Positions 26,801 through 38,869 of a stretch of 64,000 nt of DNA are shown piece by piece. Both the position numbers and the translations under genes were made by a program. Under the pieces are notes generated by a model, which made no database searches, was not told the DNA's origin, and saw only the letters and a program-made list of their open reading frames with translations. This DNA comes from Trichoplax sp. H2 (Eukaryota; Placozoa; Uniplacotomia; Trichoplacea): positions 496,001 through 560,000 of the forward strand of contig NOWV01000019.1 in the NCBI GenBank assembly GCA_003344405.1, given 5' to 3'. Positions within the stretch are counted from its first letter, which is position 1. The number at the start of each line of letters is the position of its first letter.

Positions 26801-29800
26801 CATGAATGGTTTTGCAATCCGATACACATGGGCCGTAAGAAGTATAGCACCTGCAATGGAAATTACAGTGATTAGGTAGTTGCTTTGAACTATATTGATT
26901 GGGAATAAAAGTTCGATTGCTGTGTAGAGTGATCATTACCTGCAGCATAGAGTTACAATATGCGTTGGGTATATCAGTCTCCAAACCAGCAAAATTGGTT
27001 CGATTGTATGACTCAAAGTTAAAATCTTCTAAGCCTATCCAAATAAAGCAAATCATGCTCAGAGTTATTTCGGAAATAGGAGGTAAAATTTTTACTGTAA
27101 CGTGAGCATCTTTCAATTCTAGCGTAATTTTTAACTTACCAAGTTTGGAGTACTTCATAGCTACACGATGATAACGCTTTGGTATTTCACCATAATATTC
27201 ACTTAACGCATCTAATTTATGTAATGACGTAACATTACGAAAGAGATCTATATATACTTATGCCATTGTAACAGGTGTGGATTTTCAAACCTTGCTCCTC
27301 ATCAGACTCATTATTGTCCATAATATTGTCATCTAATTCATTGGCATTAGTAGCGCGAATTGTGTAGGGCATCTAATAACAAAGAGATTCAATCTTTACA
27401 TCTTTGCATTATCTTTAACCATAACGTTTAAATTAAAATTAAATTAAACATGCCTGATTGCGTTTGTAATTGACCGGTGCCGGAGCATATCCGATAAAAT
27501 TATTCATTTTCATGCTTTCTAAAATTTTCGGATCTATGGGTGCTAAGCGCCTTTAAATTATTTTTTAAGTAATTGCTATTAGACAATTTAAGTTGAAATG
27601 AAAAACTAACAAGATGCAAAGAGATGATAAGTTACATCTTCTAAATAAAATTCAAATCTTGCTTACCAAGTTCACGCACTTTTAACGAAATGAATGATCT
27701 ATCTAAATTGTCCATGTTAAACTATATAACGCTAACCTGTCTTTCACTTCTGTCAATTCATTGGACCAATCAGATAACAGCCTACCGCTACTATATACAG
27801 TAATATAAATAATCATTGTTAAAATGCACTTTAGAATTTGGGTAGTTTCAAAGATGTGAACAAAATACAAACTTGTCATAAGTGTAATCCATAGGCACCG
27901 TAGACAATCGTACAAAAGGATCGTTAATATCGAGGTATGGCAGCCGATTTTCCTATACATTGTTAATACATTACATGACAACTATAAAATGATTTTTACG
28001 ACTATAAATGACCAATATAAGATCGTAGCATCTCAAACACAAGTATTGATAGCCACAATATTGATTAGAATTTATTACATCAGCTGCAAATTCAGTTGGT
28101 TGTCCAAAATTATTCATCATAGCATCTTCTCGATTAGTCCAGACATGCAGATACCCTTTAACATTTGCATCACATGAAAATATTAACATATACTAGTATA
28201 ATTTTGCTAAGTTAGAATTTGAAGACTATGATCACAATTAGTCATTACACTTGATACAATGATTTAACATAACGGCATTACTCGTGTAAATTGGTTAAGC
28301 CATTGCAAACTTATTATGTCGTTTAATAAGCTGGCCCTACCTTCACTATCGCCGAAAGCAAATACTTGGGCGGATGGCGATACATCAAAAGCAAGTGGGT
28401 AGCCAGTAGATTCGATTTGTTGAACAATTAGGCTAGATGGCGTTAGCGGAACTCCTGGTTCACAAATTTGAAATTGGCCAGTCTAAAACAAAGCATATCG
28501 AATTATTATTATTATAGTAGGTTAATGATGGCTTTATTACATATAATGACAGTGGCTAAAGAAATTGTTACTTACATGGGAAACCACGGCCAACCGGGAA
28601 GTATAATTTGGCATAAATTTTAACAAAGTAGGATCGAAGTGAACCTAAAAATAATACAAGACTGTTACAGGACAGTATCTTGGACATTCTCGATATGTGC
28701 AGTCGCCAACATAAATATCATCGCCATACAGCCTCTATGCTTACTTGTATCGGATTTAGTGCTCTCATTGATCGTAAATCATACATCATCAGAAATCGAT
28801 CGCAATTTAAGTGACTATGTCTAATAATTGAAATTGTTAGTTTAGTGTACATCGTTTTGATTCGTAATTAAGTGATAAGACTTTATAATAATGGTAACGT
28901 CTATGGTGAACCTTGTTGAAAAGCCGCATGTTACGAGAAAATTATCGCTAACATCAATATCAGAAATAGAACCAGAATGAGCATCAATAGCGTTGATGCA
29001 CTGAAGCGTTGAAGGATCATGTAATGTCACCTATCACAAATTCACAATTTCAATTATTTCTTGACGGTATTAAATATAGCATACATTACAAGGTTAATTC
29101 AATTTTAAGGTAATTTAAATCAAGCTGGGTAACAATTGATGCTACGCGTAGATAGATACCTTTCCGGTAGTAGTTCCACAGCAAACATAACCAGATTTGT
29201 TGGAATAACGCAATACGGCATTAGAGCATTCAGTACTAGCCTAAATAATAAAGATGTTTATAATATCATTGTGTGATATCAGTTCCAATTTATGACTTAA
29301 CTTAAGATCCTCTTCATTGTACCTCTACTGAAAAGTATATTTATATCAGACTAAAATGAAAATCAGTGGTACGAAGAGAGGGGTGAATAAATTAACAGAT
29401 AATTTACTGGTATAAATTTTAAACTACTGAACAAGAGTGATTAAGCAAGTTGAATTCGGAATTAAATTAACATGTATATGTAGAAATTTTATATCAAGAT
29501 CAGTACAATATTCTGGCTTTACAAGTTACCTGTTTAGTGATTTTAGCTGATCTAAGATCGACTTGTGTTAGCAAGTTATTTTCGCCAGAGATGTAGGTTT
29601 TATCATGATTGGGATTGAGACACATACACTGCATATAATACAGCGAGGATTCATCTCTGCAATATCAAGAAATCATGTATTAATAAGGAAGAAACTAATA
29701 CCATAGATAGGCTGCTTTTGCAAGATTATAATTTGCCCTGGCTCTACCAGATTTAATTTGCAACAAATCTTTTATTGGCATTTAGGAAATGCGCGTTAAC

Positions 29801-31044
29801 CAATTAAGTTTGTATTCTTGCTATGACTACGATAAAACATTGGCGTGATGGAAAAAAATGAAGAGGTTTCTATTAAAGGGAGAAATTCTTCCTTACCTGA
29901 TGGTAAAATCAATAGAGCCACCCCTATTGACTAATTTCAGTTCTTCACCTGATAATGATAGGATACCACGATTTATAGAGAGCAGTTGCTTGATAAATGA
30001 ATTTTGTATATAGCGAGATGAATATCGGAGCAACTGTAAGGAATGATAGGATCCTACAAATCCCTACAATTATATTGAAGAAATAACATACCATGGTGTA
30101 AATAATTAATATCAGAATGGATAAGACATGTCGGCAGAGTAGATGGCAGCTTAGAATAGAATGATTTCTGTTGTTTAGTCTACCAGCATGTTTCAACAGC
30201 AGACCGTATCAAATGATCTTTATTATTGTACTGTAGTTATATTTATTCTCTCGACAAAGATGCCTAAAGTCAATTTTAGCTAGTAGGTTATACTGTATCT
30301 TATCAGCAGATGGTTAGCGGCTTGTTATACCGTAGGAGTAGTGCACGGTTAGAGAAATGATATAATCCATAAGACTATGACTAGCAGAAGATAAACTGCT
30401 GTGGCCATATACTGTATATTATCATGCGATATCATCCACTCTAGCTACAATTAATTATTATAGCAACAAAGTTGAAGCAAATGCAAGACTAGTCACGAAA
30501 GATTCATCCTTTGGATAGATCTTGTTTACTGTCGTATCAATGAGCGTATCTAGTACTCTTTTCTATTGGAAATGAATCTTGTTATTTCATCTTTCAGCAA
30601 TTCTGTTCCCTTAGCTAGGTATTGTAAGCAAGAAGTAAAGAAAGTATCGCCATCCTGAATATAACCATCTACAGTAGTTGATCAATCAATAATATGAATT
30701 ACAGTATAAACATTGTTCAAGGCAGGCGTATGGTGGGAAGATTGATCAACACGCCAATTTGTACTGTTGATTGCTATTGAAAGATGTCATATCCATTCTT
30801 TTCATTTGCTTATGATCAAGTTATGGATGAAATTATAAAAGAGATCATGACTACCATCAAGAAAGTATTGGAAGACTGAATAACTAGGACGAAAGATGGA
30901 TCGATGGATTACTCATTAACCATTGCTCACCGATGCATTCGCTGCCCATAATAATTCTTCGCTTGCATCGAAGCAAACAGCACTGGTGCTAAATTTATCG
31001 GCTTCCACTGTAGGGATCGTGCTTAAATACTCAAAACCAGCCAT
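23824..31044 (-). CDS. PAN2: PAN2, catalytic subunit of the PAN2-PAN3 deadenylase, 27 exons
   Basis: Cytoplasmic poly(A)-specific 3' exonuclease that trims mRNA tails. Exons in transcript order: 31044-30931, 30033-29897, 29656-29530, 29240-29160, 29030-28912, 28814-28745, 28644-28576, 28482-28341, 28155-28079, 27952-27873, 27781-27737, 27550-27454, 27372-27291, 27211-27140, 27034-26940, 26850-26722, 26645-26091, 26012-25957, 25792-25754, 25715-25643, 25513-25379, 25308-25249, 25163-25073, 24990-24833, 24711-24568, 24375-24196, 24087-23824; 3291 nt, 1096 residues (human about 1200). Order: WD40 propeller ([21 protein letters not shown]), PAN3-binding linker (FIGYAPAP), inactive ubiquitin-hydrolase-like domain ([11 protein letters not shown]), DEDD exonuclease ([25 protein letters not shown]). 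The acidic catalytic residues are all present. The exons at 25754-25792 and 25957-26012 are the least certain. Confidence 0.95.
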
Positions 31045-33189
31045 CTAGCTTGGTTAATCTTTCTTCCTGGTTGCCAGCTTGTACTTAATATCGCATTCTA
31101 TTGGCGATGATGAAGAATATCCACCATGCACTTTTAACCGATTAATGACGTTAGTTGAATGATGGCAGAGCAAAACAACGTCCAACGAGCTGCATCCCTT
31201 TGTCGTCAGAAGGACGACCGGACATCCATCGTCCGTCTTGTTGATAGAGCACTCTACGGTACGGTGGTACAGACTGCAGAGTGTACACTGTAGACTGTAG
31301 ACTGTAGCATGGCAGAAGTTTTCTTGCATGGCCAGTGGGAATGAAGAGGTCGAAGAAAGTTGGAGAAAGAGAGAGGGAGGTGGAAATAAACCTTCTATCT
31401 TACATCTCTAGGAAGAGAAGAGACAACGTGCAATACTTTAAACTTAAACTATACCGTTAAGAGGCATTTTTGAATGAGCGTTTGGAAGGCGTAACATCTT
31501 GAAAGATTCCCCTTTCTATCGTGTTTCGTACTTTGGAAAAATGTCCATAGTCAAAGTACTGTTGCAAACACTTCTCTTTCTTATTACGCCAGTATGGACA
31601 AATTGGCCATGGTCGATTCTGGCGTCACAACACTTCTCCTACAACAAATATGGCATGAAAATGGCGTTGGCATACTAGTACTCCTGATTGAGAAAACAGC
31701 GATAGTAGTCCAATGACTAAAGGACTCTTGTTCAACCCTATAAGCCTTCGTCAATAGCGACATTAATGGCGATAGAACATACAAATTACCATATCAAGGG
31801 GGCAGGAAAATGACGTCCGCCTGTGCTAGTTGGTGCCGATCATTTTGACAACAAAAACTGCTCGATTGGCAGTGGACCTACGAGTGCGACGTCATCGGAT
31901 GCATTGGATATTCCACTTTTTGCATCAATTTGTACAAAATGGATCGCAAGTGGATAGTTTTAATAGGTACAGATAGCTCTTGACTTATCTGGTATACGAA
32001 GGTTCATCACGATTGGACTTCTTGAAGTGTTTTACGATTCAAATACATGAAAGAAAACGGATCCCATGAGTCTTAGCCGTACAGACGGTCATAAGAGAGA
32101 CTACTAAAAACGGATCAAGATCCACGCGTCTCGTAATCGTCTTAGCGATTTCGAGATACTAAATCAACACAATATTTCCTTTCGAGCAGGCTTTCATGAT
32201 GCCCTACTTGCCTAAGCAAATGGGCCAAGTTTGAACGAAATGAAGAGTCGCAACTCCCTACTCTTCGGAGTCAGAAGAATAGGGAGTTGCGAAAAACCTC
32301 CATTGATTTTGCTAAGAATTGGCACATCAATTTGGATAAATACCTGCAAGATATAGTGTATAAACATAGACATTTCAGCGGGATTTCACGAAAGGTCTAG
32401 CAGTCCTTCGGACTGGACCGTACAGCATGCGCTAGAAATAAGGTCACCCAAGTGGATCATAATGACTTTAAGATCGTAAAGCATTAAGTACGGCGACATG
32501 GATATATCAACCGCTGTTGCCTTGCAACGAATAATCAGATTAAGAATAAATAGAGAAACTGTAACTAGCATGAATAATGTATGCTGTCAAGTGCTAGTGC
32601 CATTTGCGATTATTGCTTTATGTTGTGATAATACGATGTAATCCTTCTGTTGAAGAGATTTAATCTGAAATGGGATAGAGAGACTGGATTGATCAACTAT
32701 GACTGGAATTGCTTCAAATACTTTCGCTAACTCAGTAGTTTCATCATACAGAGACTATAGTGATGCAATGTTAAAGTTCTTCACCGCGTTATAAGGGCCT
32801 ATTTTATTCTTTTATTTCCAAATTCATTACCCTACACTATATACAACATTGCTGTTTGCGATATTAAAATCTCCAGAACATGATCTTACTGCTTACAAAA
32901 TTTGGAAATAAAGTTTGGACGCATCTTTCATACAGAACTAAATAAGATGTGTCCAGACTTTCCGGGCACCCTCAGTAACATTTAGAGTGTACGCTATCGA
33001 ACCCATACTCCCGTTTAAGTCTGATGATTTGCCCATTTTAAGATTGGATACGATTGCACTACATAGAAGCTGGTTAAATGGGTGGTAGTTGATCATCAGT
33101 CGTTAATGCACTCTGGTGTCATTTTTTGCCGCCAGTAAATATATTTATCATTTCAATGCTTTGCAAGAATAAGGAAATGGCGACCATCC
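31045..33189. other. Intergenic region upstream of PAN2 with a hairpin
   Basis: No confident gene. A TGTAGAC triplication near 31290-31308 lies 250 bp upstream of the PAN2 start. A small minus-strand frame (32386-32571, 61 codons) begins with a hydrophobic, signal-like stretch, but it lacks splice or homology support and is not called. A long hairpin lies at 32249-32291. Confidence 0.4.
32249..32291. repeat. Hairpin with 18-bp stem (one mismatch) and 7-nt loop
   Basis: Arms are 32249-32266 (CGCAACTCCCTACTCTTC) and 32274-32291, complementary at 17 of 18 positions. It is too short for a canonical animal pre-miRNA. A mobile-element remnant or a cruciform is more likely. Confidence 0.85.
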
Positions 33190-33640
33190 ATATACCAAGC
33201 ATACAATGCACATTCAGTAAATGAGGTGTTGTAAGCTCGGTGAGATCGGCTAATTCAGCAGATAGATCTATGTTAGCCATGGTAGGTTAAGACTCAACTT
33301 AAGAGTATCGATGTGCGAAAAAAATAGAGAAGGATAACAGCAGAATGGATATATTTAGAAAAGGTTTTATTCAAACAGGATCATGTATATTACAAAGCCT
33401 GACCAACGTGTAAGAGTTGGAAGCAGAAAAGTAAATAATGTCCGTATAACGACTAATTATTTATACCAATGAAATAGCGCTATAATTACAAAAACAACTT
33501 ATATCGTCCTATAGTACTATAACATTTTATCTACTATACAATGAGTCAAAGAAAAATATTTCGACGATATCGTATCCCATTATCCTTGTTTTCACGTATC
33601 GCTAGCCATATAGTGCAGCAAGTAATGTAGGGGATATAAA
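33190..33640 (+). repeat. Left arm of a long inverted repeat pair
   Basis: Read on the plus strand, this segment matches the reverse complement of 42640-43290. Conserved blocks, in the same order, include CAAGCATACAATG, GATGTGCGAAAAAA, ATTTATACCAATGAAATA and ACAATGAGTCAAAGAAAAAT. Identity is high in blocks and decays inward. The arms could be ends of one large element or two opposed copies of a dispersed family. Confidence 0.85.
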
Positions 33641-35109
33641 TGATTTGATGATGTTACACTTTTATATATTGAAAGCATGCATGGGCCAGCAAGTACTTCG
33701 ATTTGAAGACCTAATTATAGTATTTGCTGATTGCTCAGGGTACTCCGACTAAAGTTTTAGACACACTTACGATTTTAATTCTTTATTCAGTTGTTATAGC
33801 TAACTGTACGGGAAATCGCATATAATTACAGCTTTGCGTTGTGTGATCAGCTTCTAACTAACCGAGACGGTAACAACCGCAGTTTGAGCTAAAATAGCTA
33901 GCGGTAAAGTAGAATATACACATGGATAGAAGAAGTTGTCTGTAGGATCAAACGTAGACTAGTATTAATTGCATTACTACAGAAACAATGATTAAAAGAT
34001 TAAATTTTGCTTTATGTCAAGTTGCCTAGAAGTTTTGCTGAATTAACGAGAATAAAGATTACGTAATTTATATGATCTCCTTGTGTCAAAGCCGGAGTCG
34101 TGACACACCCTTAACTAATTCTGTTTAGCAGCACTATGGAAGCTCACGACCAAGTATTACAATGCGATCATAAAATTGGATTAACATTTTAAATCCTCGA
34201 GCGTTCATAACTTTGATAGCTCATACGAGAATAATCTTTTGGATATTTGGCTATTGATCGTCAAATGAATAAAAATACTCAATTGGGCTAAAGTTATGAG
34301 CACTATTTGTTCATAAGGTTAGGGGGAATAGGACTAGTAATGCATAAAATATCATCGTATGAAAGCCGTTTCTTATGGATATTGCGTCATTGGCAATAGA
34401 AACTAGTTCAGGCCTTGTCAGGATTAGCCTGAAACATTTGATCTTCAGAATATTGTGCAGAAGCTATTTAATATTAATGGGATACGAATAAAAGTAGAGA
34501 GAGCGTAATTAAAGCTTATGAGGAATAAGCAAGCTACCCAAAAACTGAGCAAACAATGCATCTTAATGTGTTCATATCATATTTTGCTTACAAGAGATCA
34601 TATGATATTATGGCTGCTGTTAGAAAGTTTAGGAAATGCGTGAACAAATGCATATTCGAAAAACAACCTTTTCTACCTGGAATACTAACAGCCTTATCCT
34701 ACCATTTCAAGGAAATATAGCAGTCACGATCATGAAACTAGGCCTACCTAACATGACTAGAACCTCAATCACGTATATTATTTATACGTTATGTTATACA
34801 TACATACATACTTAGAGGTACAAACAATCATTAAATTCTATTTTGAGTTGCAAATTGGCTGTGTCGTATCTAAATTATTTAAGTAAACAACGAAAATACT
34901 TGAAAAGTTCCAACGTATGAAGAGACTTTGCGAGAAAAATTAACTATACTTAGTTGTTATATATGTACATAATCAAGGATTGCTTGACAAATTAAATTAT
35001 CATATCATTCATACAATTTGTTTTTGAATCCCTTCTTTCTCGCTAGAACTAATAATACTGGGCTTTATGCAATGGGATAATGGCACTGTATGATGCTGAA
35101 TTAACACTT
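33641..35109. other. Non-coding AT-rich region
   Basis: No open frame with family resemblance, RNA gene or tandem repeat was recognised in this stretch. Confidence 0.4.
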
Positions 35110-35475
35110 ATTGAAACTTGCAATGAATAATGTTGTCGAATAAAATGAATGCCAGTACAGTGTCTTACATTGTTTACGTCGTTCCGTGTTAGTTCCTATG
35201 GAAATTAATCTTATTTCAGTGCTTAACTACATCTTATTGAGCCTATCAATAAATCGCGTTATCCAATTAAATGAATGTGAGCATGGCGTCTAACATTTTT
35301 TACGTCATTTCAAGTTAGTCCCGAGAGAATTAATCCTATTTCAGAGCTCAATTAAATCTTACTGGAAACATAAATAAATCATGTTGTTGGATGGCGTGAT
35401 TGCCGGCACAGTGTCTTACATTATTTACGTAGTTCCAGACTATTCCCCAAGGAGATTAATCCTGTTTCCGTCTTG
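35110..35475. repeat. Three diverged tandem copies of a ~125-bp unit
   Basis: The anchor GTGTCTTACATT or a variant recurs at about 35159, 35287 and 35410, with a following GGAGATTAATCCTGTTTC-like block each time. The array ends about 390 bp upstream of the secreted-peptide start codon. Confidence 0.85.
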
Positions 35476-35863
35476 ATTATTAATTTGGCAAGAATATAGC
35501 CACAAATAAAAGACAAAGTAATTCTGAACATTATAGCTCTACATCCACTAGTTTTATTGTTTCTGAAAAGTAATTAACGTATAAAAGCCTTCACAACTTA
35601 TTTTCACTCTTACATCAAGTTTTTTTCGCCAGGTAAGACTAATGGGCAAAAAATCGATCACTTTCTGAAAACTCCACTCTTATACTTTAAGCTGTATTTT
35701 TTTAATATTGGCATCATCATTATCCGTAACTTAAGGTTCTATCTTTCTTAGCAGCAGGGCTAAACTCTAACCATATTATTTGCTTACGAATACAACTTTA
35801 TTTTACGTAAACTTATTTAGCGTTCTTTATTTTATCCTAACAGAACGAACCTTCAAAATCAAA

Positions 35864-36073
35864 ATGAGGTCAATTATTCTTATTTGCTTGTTATTCCTTT
35901 TCGCTGCAAAAGTGAATTCTGAATCGTTTGATTCAGATGACAAAAGAGATCTATTCTCAGATGAACACCAACGAAACAATGATGAAAACGTTGTAGAAGA
36001 TGGTGCTTCCATAAGCAGACAGTTTGCCTCAGAAAACGACGAAGACAACAATGAGGATCAGGTATATTCATAA
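35864..36073 (+). CDS. Small secreted acidic peptide precursor, possibly partial at its 3' end
   Basis: The ATG at 35864 follows a good acceptor (CCTAACAG at 35835-35842), so a 5' UTR exon probably lies upstream. The reading begins MRSIILICLLFLFAAKVNS, a clear signal peptide with cleavage expected after VNS. The mature part is hydrophilic and acidic, rich in Asp, Glu and Asn, with one dibasic KR site (DSDDKRDLF) and single Arg sites. This resembles a prohormone or small secreted peptide precursor; I recognise no known peptide. It either stops at 36073 (69 residues) or splices at CAG|gtatat (36061/36062, phase 0) into exons I could not find. The first ATG of the longer frame at 35780 is upstream of the acceptor and is probably not used. 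Confidence 0.55.
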   Translation: MRSIILICLLFLFAAKVNSESFDSDDKRDLFSDEHQRNNDENVVEDGASISRQFASENDEDNNEDQVYS

Positions 36074-36426
36074 TCAATAAAATTAATATCGTCTTGAAGG
36101 AAATTTACTTCTCCGGACAGACATTATATCACTAGAATAAGGTGAAGACCATGGAGTGAACGCCTATATCGAAATTTCTTAATTAGACTGTACGATGTTT
36201 AATTTACGGCATAACTAGATATGATTTAAATACATTATTGATAGTCAAATAAGATGACAAGATAGCTAGTCAATTCTATTGATTGGCCAGTACATATTCG
36301 CAATGTAAAGCAATAACTATCGAGATCTAATGAAAATGTCTTCATCATTATTAGCAAGTCTTACAAAACAGCTTTGCAACAAGATTTGCAACAAGATAAC
36401 ATAATGCGCAATCAATCAGTCAATTC

Positions 36427-36620
36427 CCTGAACCACGTATCAGGGAGCAATATCTACTCATTCAGGAATACTCTTCCTATACCAGTAGACTACAGAAAGA
36501 CTTAGACGCCTCGTATCTTACGTTAAGCACTAATCATAATAACTAACTTTACTTTACGATTTATCGCATTTATATACTCTGTTACAATAGCAAAGACATC
36601 TTAGTTAGTAATGTTGGCGT
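36427..36620 (+). repeat. Degenerate dispersed repeat, copy 1
   Basis: Shares with 37060-37235 the blocks TTAGACGCCT, then ..TACGTTAA, then TTTATATAC.C, in the same order. The TATA-like block may be a relic promoter of a transposable element. Confidence 0.6.
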
Positions 36621-37059
36621 TGAAACTTGATAATGAATCAAAAGCTAATTTTATCTACTGCTACCTAATGAAGACAACAGTATTTACGAACATAGACCTC
36701 AAATGACTAATAAAAAGTTATCAGATTACAATATGTTCTATTACGGAACATTTCTACGATAATCTACTATCTACCATAAGTAAATTACTATTACAGTGAT
36801 TTGAATTTATAAGAAGATTATTCTCGATTCCCTAATCAAATTACTAGTTTCAGTAGGCTGTATATATCACCATAAAAACTATTGCTATATTTAAATATCA
36901 CATATCTAAACTAGAAACCCTTCATAAAAGGGTAAATCAACAAAAGTATCCTAACATAGATGTTTCTACTATAATCTCGATATTACAGTGTATAACACTG
37001 TAACAGTGTCACAAACCAGCTTCGTGACAAGGATTACGTAAAATAAATCTCTAAATTAC

Positions 37060-37235
37060 TATGGTCTTCCAGAATTCAGTATCCCTTAACTACCTCATAA
37101 GAATTTAGACGCCTTTGATTCTACGTTAAAACAACTATACAATTGAGAACTGCTTTATTCAACTATCTCACGGGTTTATATACCCTTCTACAGTAGCTAA
37201 CATTCACAAGTCATCTTATAAAAATACTTGGGTGA
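37060..37235 (+). repeat. Degenerate dispersed repeat, copy 2
   Basis: Second copy of the family at 36427-36620, about 640 bp downstream in the same orientation. A weaker third relative may lie near 37660-37740. Confidence 0.6.
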
Positions 37236-38869
37236 GAACATCTACTAACTAGTTTTTCACAGTCGGACTACAATATGCCCATTCACAGAATCATTTCAGT
37301 ACACATTACAGTACAGCAATAAATTTACTGTAACACATTTATAATTAGGGTAATTCCTATTGTAAGTGACTAGTTGTAATATAATATCACTACATTATAT
37401 TAACCAAATTTAGATATCTATTTCTTCACGGTAGTTCGTACCGTGACAAACAGTAAGTGACTAAAGTAGATAGAGAAGGATATACATTGGCGGATTGCAT
37501 TTTATCAGATTATGAATTAAGGTATGCCACTGTCACAAGCTAGCTGTGAATGCAACGCGCGATCGTACTCTAGAGCTCTAGCTAACCTATGGACTAGTCT
37601 AATGTAATACTGAATACCGTAGTTTAACCTTAACGACAACCTAAGTAGCACGTCTTAGCTGGTTTATGTTATAATAAAACTTTATTAACACAGTAAAGAC
37701 CTTGACAACCAAGACTAACATAGACTCGAGTCAGTGACACTAGATCAGATCGGAAGAACAATCACTGCTAACTGACTATTCAGAACCCCTGAGCATATAG
37801 AGAACAGCGGCTCCTTCTATACTCTCATTCTAGTATCCTAGTACATACTAGATGAACTTTAGCATAGAATCAATATACTATAGTATAAGCGATGCCTATA
37901 TTTTAGGCTGCTGCATACGAATTTAAAATTCGTAAGACAATAACTTATAAAGGTGTTGTTAGCAAACTAAACAAATTTGCCTAATAAACGCTCTAATTGC
38001 TTGAAAAATTGCGATTTCATCATGTTCCTTCATAAAGTGTATTTGGTACTACAGTATAGTATAGTAAATAAAGGCATCTAATAGCAAATATCATTGTTGA
38101 ACGCTTAGCTTGCAATTCAGCGCAAAAGAAACAGCATAAATTAGTCATTAATTTGCGATATTTAATTCATATTAGATGACAGAATTATTTACTACAATAT
38201 TGAGATTTAGGTGATTTTCGTGTTTGAATAGAAAGCTTAATACTACTTTGAAAGCCTGGTAGGCAAAAATATACTCTCATGAGCATGTTGATACTACAGT
38301 GTTTAAATGCTTTTTGCGACAGATTTATAAAGACAAATAGCACTACGCGTGATTTCTTTATGAAATTCGGCAGATTATGCGTAGTAGAAATACTGTTATA
38401 CGTAGGTATGTCAAAATTAAACCCAACTGTCATATTTAAAATTTTTAATATAGCCCTTAAAAGACATCTAATAAATCGACGATCATCATTATTTTTATAT
38501 GAGTGTATCTGCGATACCATGGACATAAGATATTGGTAAAAGAAAATATACATATTTGGTTAAATTTCTACTTATCGGCAAAAATTTATGTTTATTTAAT
38601 TATCCTAAAATTAAATAATATGCACACGCAATTATATTACAAGATATAGTGCCTATAGATAATGATACTGCGTACCTTTAGATTAACATGAAAAACAAAT
38701 TAATATGTATGGCTATTCACGAGTATCGTATACTATAGTGAATTTTACAGCAATAAGAATAAGTTTTATTTCATTAATATTGTTATATTTGATATATACT
38801 TTAATCTATTATTGCATAATAATTTGCAATATTACAATTCCGAAAAGATGATACTAAAAATAACTAATC

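Larger units (their letters stand above)
36074..38869. other. Non-coding region with degenerate repeats, downstream of the peptide gene
   Basis: No exon could be supported. Apart from the pair of degenerate repeats listed separately, overlapping open frames on both strands near 38185-38553 have no family resemblance. Confidence 0.4.

Noticed and set aside
31054-31784. Minus-strand frames upstream of PAN2 as extra N-terminal exons
   Set aside because: Composition is unlike PAN2, they cannot be joined to the MAGFEYLST start with confidence, and no homology was seen.
32386-32571. 61-codon minus-strand frame with a hydrophobic start, as a secreted peptide
   Set aside because: A short open frame of this kind is expected by chance in AT-rich DNA; no acceptor, processing sites or homology.
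37747-37759. Sequence close to a sequencing-adapter start (AGATCGGAAGAAC)
   Set aside because: One base differs from the common adapter and the flanking sequence does not continue as adapter; chance match is sufficient.
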